64,000 nt of DNA from the NCBI GenBank assembly GCA_950097015.1, contig CATNEN010000010.1, positions 310,001-374,000 of the forward strand. Reading direction: 5' to 3'. The position numbers and the translations under genes were made by a program. Below the pieces are notes generated by a model. That model was not told the origin of the DNA, made no database searches, and saw nothing but the letters and a program-made list of their open reading frames with translations. Positions 59,281 to 64,000 of the stretch are shown here, piece by piece (position 1 is the first letter of the stretch; the number at the start of each line of letters is the position of its first letter). The DNA comes from Macrostomum hystrix (lineage: Eukaryota; Platyhelminthes; Macrostomidae).

Positions 59281-60055
59281 CAGGGCTCGGCAAACTCCGG
59301 CCCGCGGGCCATGCAGATGCGGCCCTCGAAGCTCCAAAATCCAGCCCGTTGCCCCTTCCGACACTTATAGTATCTTGTCTCATCTCTCCTGTGTCTCATC
59401 TCTCCTGTGTCTCTTCTCTCCTGTGTCTCATCTATCCTGTGTCTCATCTCTCCTGTGTCTCTTCTCTCCTGTGTCTCATCTATCCTGTGTCTCATCTCTC
59501 CTGTGTCTCTTCTATCCTGTGTCTCTTCTCTCCTGTGTCTCTTCTCTCCTGTGTCTCATCTCTCCTGTGTCTCATCTCTCCTGTGTCTCATCTCTCCTGT
59601 GTCTCATCTCTCCTGTGTCTCATCTCTCCTGTGTCTCATCTCTCCTGTGTCTCTTCTCTCCTGTGTCTCATCTCTCCTGTGTCTCATCTCTCCTGTGTCT
59701 CATCTCTCCTGTGTCTCATCTCTCCTGTGTCTCTTCTCTCCTGTGTCTCATCTCTCCTGTGTCTCATCTCTCCTGTGTCGCATCTCTCCTGTGTCTCATC
59801 TCTCCTGTGTCTCTTCTCTCCTGTGTCTCATCTCTCCTGTGTCTCATCTCTCCTGTGTCTCATCTCTCCTGTGTCTCATCTCTCCTGTGTCTCTTCTCTC
59901 CTGTGTCTCATCTCTCCTGTGTCTCATCTCTCCTGTGTCGCATCTCTCCTGTGTCTCATCTCTCCATTATATCACATTTCTACAATCAATGCGACCCGCT
60001 GTAGTCTTTTACGTTTTCTATTTGGCCCGCTAGCTAATAAGTTTGCCGACCCCTG
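59281..60055. mobile_element. hAT-type MITE with a minisatellite core
   Basis: The left end is CAGGGCTCGGCAAACTCCGG, and the right end, read inward, is CAGGGGTCGGCAAACTTATT. Both also share GCGGGCC subterminally. The element is flanked by perfect 8-bp target duplications CTTTACAT (59273-59280 and 60056-60063), the length typical of hAT transposons. There is no transposase; the interior (59377-59964) is almost entirely a 16-bp tandem repeat. It is non-autonomous and the intact duplications suggest a fairly recent insertion. Confidence 0.88.
59377..59964. repeat. 16-bp minisatellite inside the hAT-type MITE
   Basis: About 36 copies of CTCATCTCTCCTGTGT, with CTTCTC, CTATCC and CGCATC variants. 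Frames such as LLCLISPVSHLSCVS are repeat artefacts. Confidence 0.96.
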
Positions 60056-60240
60056 CTTTACATCTAATACAGACGTAAGGCATTATTAAATCAAGCTGCA
60101 ATTTTCCCATTGCAAAATTTCACTCACAATAGAAAGCCAAGGCTTCTTGCCTGTTTGCCATATTTGTTAGCAGCATTCTATAACTGTCAGTCCTTAGTAG
60201 GAGTCGCATAAGCAGTGTCGCATTTATCCGCTTGTTTTTT

Positions 60241-60587
60241 TGCTCGAATTCAAGCTTCAGGCGAATAAAGCGAGTCGAGCTCGGCATCGCTTTGCTCGGC
60301 TACACAAATACGTCATCGGCAGTTTGGCTCGAATTCAAGCTTCAGGCGAATAAAGCGAGTCGAGCTCGGCATCGCTTTGCTCGGCTACACAAATACGTCA
60401 TCTGCAGTTTGGCTCGAATTCAAGCTTCAGGCGAATAAAGCGAATCGAGCTCGGCATCGCTTTGCTCGGCTACACAAATACGTCATCTGCAGTTTGGCTC
60501 GAATTCAAGCTTCAGGCGAATAAAGCGAGTCGAGCTCGGCATCGCTTTGCCCGGCTACACAAATACGTCATCTGCAGTTTGGCTCGG
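60241..60587. repeat. 85-bp tandem repeat, four copies
   Basis: Four copies of an 85-bp unit, 95% or more alike by eye. It starts GCTCGAATTCAAGCTTCAGG and includes GAGCTCGGCATCGCTTTGC and ACACAAATACGTCATC. Differences are single bases (CGGCAG/CTGCAG, GAGTC/GAATC, TGCTC/TGCCC). A fifth copy begins at 60582 and stops. Confidence 0.95.
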
Positions 60588-62197
60588 GGGTGGAAAAGCA
60601 AATCATGAAACTGATCCGGCGGTGCAGGAAGAAAATCTGGATGAGATGAGGGCGGGGATTTCCAAGATTTCATTTGAATCGGCCGAGGGACAGGCGAGAG
60701 ATTACTGCAGGGGATTAGCAACGAAGCGAGCAGGAAACTGTCATACCTCCTGCTACAGCAGCTCAATCAGCATAAAGGAAATTAAGCGAATGGCTTTCAA
60801 TCATCTTTCATTGCAAACATGCAGTTTTCAAAGGGGAAATTATTGCTCAAGATAATTCGTCATCTGACGGTCTTATTTCCCCTCCGCGTCTTATTTCCAT
60901 AAGTTGCAAATGGTCATCCAGCTCCAGGTCAGCAATCAGATATGCACTTTTAGCAAGTCCTCCAGAGACGCGTGCACGCGTAACTTACCTAGAAAATTGC
61001 CATGCGTTGCGTCACTACTCTATTGTAAAGCTAACCAATCAATGTTCTTGTTCATGTTCTTCTCGGCTTGTCTACTTGTGATGTTAGCCAGATGAGCCAA
61101 AATTGAGCTCAGTTCTTTCATGAGAATGTGCTGAACAAAAACATGCCTAATTAGAGCAAAATCCCACAAGCAAGACTCGTTCTTGCACCTGCCAACTCCC
61201 AAAAACCAAAGCCAGTTGAATAAAAAAGTGGGTAAAAATGAAATAAAGTTGCAAAAAGCAATATTACGGTACATTTCAAAGCTGACTAACAACTCAAAGC
61301 AACTGACACAAATCACAAGTCAAGGAAGTCAACAACGCAGTGAATTGTACTATTGCAAAAGAGGGAAATTGTGGCAGACGGAGTTCGTGAAATTTCACGG
61401 CGACATGGAAACAAAAAAGACAAAATCACAAGTTAATAATAAGCTTATGAACCCCACAATCATTTAGTCCATTAGGGATTTAACTGACAAGGACGGAACT
61501 GGACAAGGGTTAGGGTTAACATTCCTGTTGGTCTCATGACCTCGCAAACCCGGAAACCTGGCACAAGGCAACGTACACTAGCCGTAGTTGCAAGCACCAG
61601 ATTCATTAGAGAGGCATGTTGAAAAATATCATCAGTAAAGTAGTAAATCACATCACTAAAATGGCAAAAGATAATCGAAAAACAACATTTACACTGCGTC
61701 ACGCGCCCATCACGACCGTCATTTTTAGAAACAGGGCACGTGACTTTCTCCATCCACTGTTTGTCCCACCCGCATGCGGGCTAGCACTTGTGGAGAATCA
61801 CAAACCACAAAACAAAACAAAATTACGCTGCGGCGCGACACAACTGACTTGATGTGGAATTAAGGAGCAGAAGGGAAACACGAGCTACCCTTGTAGGGAA
61901 AATATACCTGGTTAAAACAAAGAAAGACTAACGATAAAGAATTTGGCGAGATTCAGAGGTGAAAAACGCCTGATGGATTAAGAATCTTAAATCTCGCTGC
62001 CTAAAGAAGTCAAAAGCAAGACAAAGGAAAGAAGAAGTGCACACGAAGAAATTTAACGTTGAGAACGGAAGAAATGAATAAAACCTACGAATACTTATCA
62101 ATCGAAATAAACTGACTAATTTGTGTCCGACATGTGGTAAAGGGCGGCGCGGTCGACCTCACATCACGCCACAGACCGTGGATGTTGTCGGTCGACC
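60588..62197. other. Intergenic
   Basis: No gene is recognised. Several frames of 60-100 codons occur but show no family motifs. GGGTTAGGGTTA at 61507-61518 is an isolated telomere-like match. Confidence 0.55.
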
Positions 62198-62236
62198 TTA
62201 CATCACGCCACAGACCGTGGATGTTGTCGGCCGACC
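62155..62236. repeat. Two-copy 41-bp tandem duplication
   Basis: GTCGACC(T/C)CACATCACGC... ending GATGTTGTCG is present twice. The right copy contains the stop codon of the minus-strand ankyrin-like gene, so the duplication spans the end of that coding region. Confidence 0.85.
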
Positions 62237-63482
62237 GGCCCGTCCGGCAGTTGCGGGCCCGCCCCTTCGCCCGTTGGCCGTCGGCGGTCCACGGTCAGGC
62301 GGCAGCAGCTTCAGCACCCGGCGCCGATGGCCCATGGCTGTTGCCGTCTCACGCAGCGACCTCGGCCTGCTAGAAGGCATCGCCGCTGCTGCCCCAGCCG
62401 CCACCGCCGACCCCGCAGTCCCCGCAGTTAAACTGTCAGACCGGTGGCCGCGATCGCGGATCTCGGCGTTGACGTTGCGGTTGGCCAGCAGCTGTACCAT
62501 CTTTCGAGTGTCACCAGCCAGAGTGGCGTGCACGAACTCGAGTGTGGCGCGGCTGCCCTCCAGCAGGTCCACAATCAGGCTGCCGGCACCGACATGGCGG
62601 GCGAAGCTGATGAGGCTCTCTCCGTCAGTGCGGGTGATGCGGACTCGAAACCAGCAGCCCAGCAGCCGATCCACCAGGAAATAGTCGCTTGCCTGCAGTG
62701 GATCGGAACAGGATTAGGGACATATAAATCGACGAAAATCACGGACAGTCGGGCCTACCTTAACGGCGGCCCACAGTCCGCCTGGAGGAAACTCTTCGTA
62801 TGCGCTGCGCGCAGCCTCCGCCGCTGAACGTGCTTCCTCATCTTCGGTGGTAGCAGCCTCTTCAGCAGAATCGACTAGAGCAGCAAAGTCGGCCGACGGT
62901 TCCTGGCGGGCACCGCAGCGCAGGAGGGCTCGCGTTAATAGGGGAAGGCGCCGACGCAGAGCGCGACGCAAAGGGGTGTCGCCACTGGCGTCCTCGGCGC
63001 TTGGGTCCACGTGGTGATTCGAGAGGGCGTAGATGAACGGCTCGAAGGCGGTCTCTGTCTGGTGCTCCGCTGTGGATGCCACCAAGTGCAGAAAGTTCAC
63101 GCCGAAGTTGGAGTCGGTGAGTGTGACAGACTGCTGCTGACAGTAGATGGCGTGGTACAGCGCAGACAGACTGCAGCTGACAATGGCTCGGTACACCGGA
63201 GAGCTGGCGAAATCCTTTGAAAAGACATGCAGACTGAAGCTGCCGTCGTTGGGCTCTATGGCTGATAATAAAATTAAGAAAAGCGGTAATCTTTAAACAC
63301 TAAGGAGCCTGCGTATCTTATCCCATACAAATTCTCCCCACCAGCATCGGATCTTCCAAGACTGCCTTACCGGACTCCAGCGAGCTGTCGGAGCAGCTGC
63401 AGTCCTCGATACTGGGATCCTCGCCGTCCAGTATGTCACTGCCATCGCTGTCCGCAGCGTGGTTATTCCGTCTGGAAGCCAT
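62198..63482 (-). CDS. Ankyrin-repeat-like protein
   Basis: Three minus-strand exons, 63482-63371, 63261-62759 and 62692-62198, join in phase to 369 residues. The splice sites are TCCG|GTAAGG, TTATCAG|CC, AAG|GTAGGC and CTGCAG|GCA. The head is acidic (SDGSDILDGEDPSIEDCSCSD). The middle holds ankyrin-like helices: GVNFLHLVASTAEHQTE, then DASGDTPLRRALRRRLPLLT and ALLRCGARQE (about 130-165). A later block is LEFVHATLAGDTRKMVQLLA then NVNAEIRDRG (about 235-265). Between them lies an alanine/glutamate-rich acidic stretch. The C-terminal third is Arg/Pro/Ala-rich and low in complexity. The function is unknown; such repeats are usually protein-binding scaffolds. The end of exon 3 is less certain because a further splice could remove the low-complexity tail. 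Confidence 0.6.
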
Positions 63483-64000
63483 GCTGTTCGCGCGGCGCCA
63501 ATGACATGGCAGGTAAGCGCGAGACGCAGAAACTCGAATGGGCCCAGGTGGAAAGACTGCGAGCAGCCAATCTGGCGCACTGGCTCGCCACTCTCTCCCT
63601 CTATCTCAACTCTTTAGCCTTCTTGCTCTCGCTCGCCTTAACACCTGCATGTGAAAGTGGGCGCCCGCACTGTACACGCCTCATTCACTCTCTGCCCTAC
63701 GAGAAGTAGTGCGGGTGATTCAATGTACGCAGACGCTTCCACTCGCATGCGGCTCATACTCAAAAGTTTGGGTGGTAAGGAGTGGGTGAGGCGAATTGTG
63801 TACGCTAGGGCAGAGCTGGCGGAGGGGTGGGGAGACAAGGTGAGATGGAGTGGACTCTATTGGCTGGGCCAGTTGCGGAGCTTAGGAAATGGAAGAAGCT
63901 ATGGGGTGTGCAAACGCTAATTTTGCTGCTTTTTAGCTTAGCAAAATGCTACTGACTTGCTACTGACTGTTGGTGAGTAGCATTGAACGGTATTGACTCA
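63483..64000. other. Upstream flank of the ankyrin-like gene
   Basis: Presumed promoter side of the minus-strand gene. No exon or repeat array is recognised up to the window end. Confidence 0.55.

Noticed and set aside
61507-61518. Telomere-like GGGTTAGGGTTA
   Set aside because: Only two units; too short to be an interstitial telomere.

Overview
This is animal nuclear DNA. It holds a complete Na+/K+-ATPase alpha gene, a copine, a TRP-type channel, an NHL-propeller protein and other multi-exon genes with GT-AG introns. There are also a tRNA-derived SINE, a hAT-type MITE and a decayed Tc1/IS630-like transposase. Coding exons are GC-rich with C/G-ending codons, while the flanks and the first Na+/K+-ATPase intron are strongly AT-rich. 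An invertebrate, perhaps a lophotrochozoan such as a free-living flatworm or mollusc, fits best, but the sequence alone does not settle the species.

Layout. (1) 1800-4431, minus strand: two-exon, signal-peptide-bearing protein with an aldo-keto-reductase/GCLM-like fold and no catalytic residues. (2) about 5291-9047, plus: neprilysin-like (M13) membrane protein that has lost its zinc site. (3) 12001-21119, plus: Na+/K+-ATPase alpha, 7 coding exons, 1009 residues, with a TATA box. (4) about 24000-24750: transposase pseudogene. (5) 26430-27260, minus: small Shisa-like cysteine-rich type I membrane protein. (6) 27926-31261, plus: TRPC-like channel, 3 exons, 706 residues. (7) 33657/35069-51966, plus: copine, at least 17 recognised exons; one intron carries a 7.6 kb array of a 37-bp repeat. 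(8) 56327-57715, minus: single-exon coiled-coil plus NHL-repeat protein. (9) 59281-60055: hAT-type MITE with a perfect 8-bp target duplication and a minisatellite interior. (10) 62198-63482, minus: ankyrin-like protein, 3 exons.

The most striking feature is the number of minisatellites. At least 24 unrelated tandem arrays, with units of 7 to 85 bp, cover roughly 20 kb of the 64 kb by my own addition. They sit mainly one or two per intron or directly after stop codons. Nearly every large intron has its own private array. This explains almost all the long open frames that look like repetitive proteins.

The genes do not form an operon or one pathway. Two of them (M13-like and AKR-like) look like pseudoenzymes. 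The copine frame needs two single-A corrections, which may be assembly errors.
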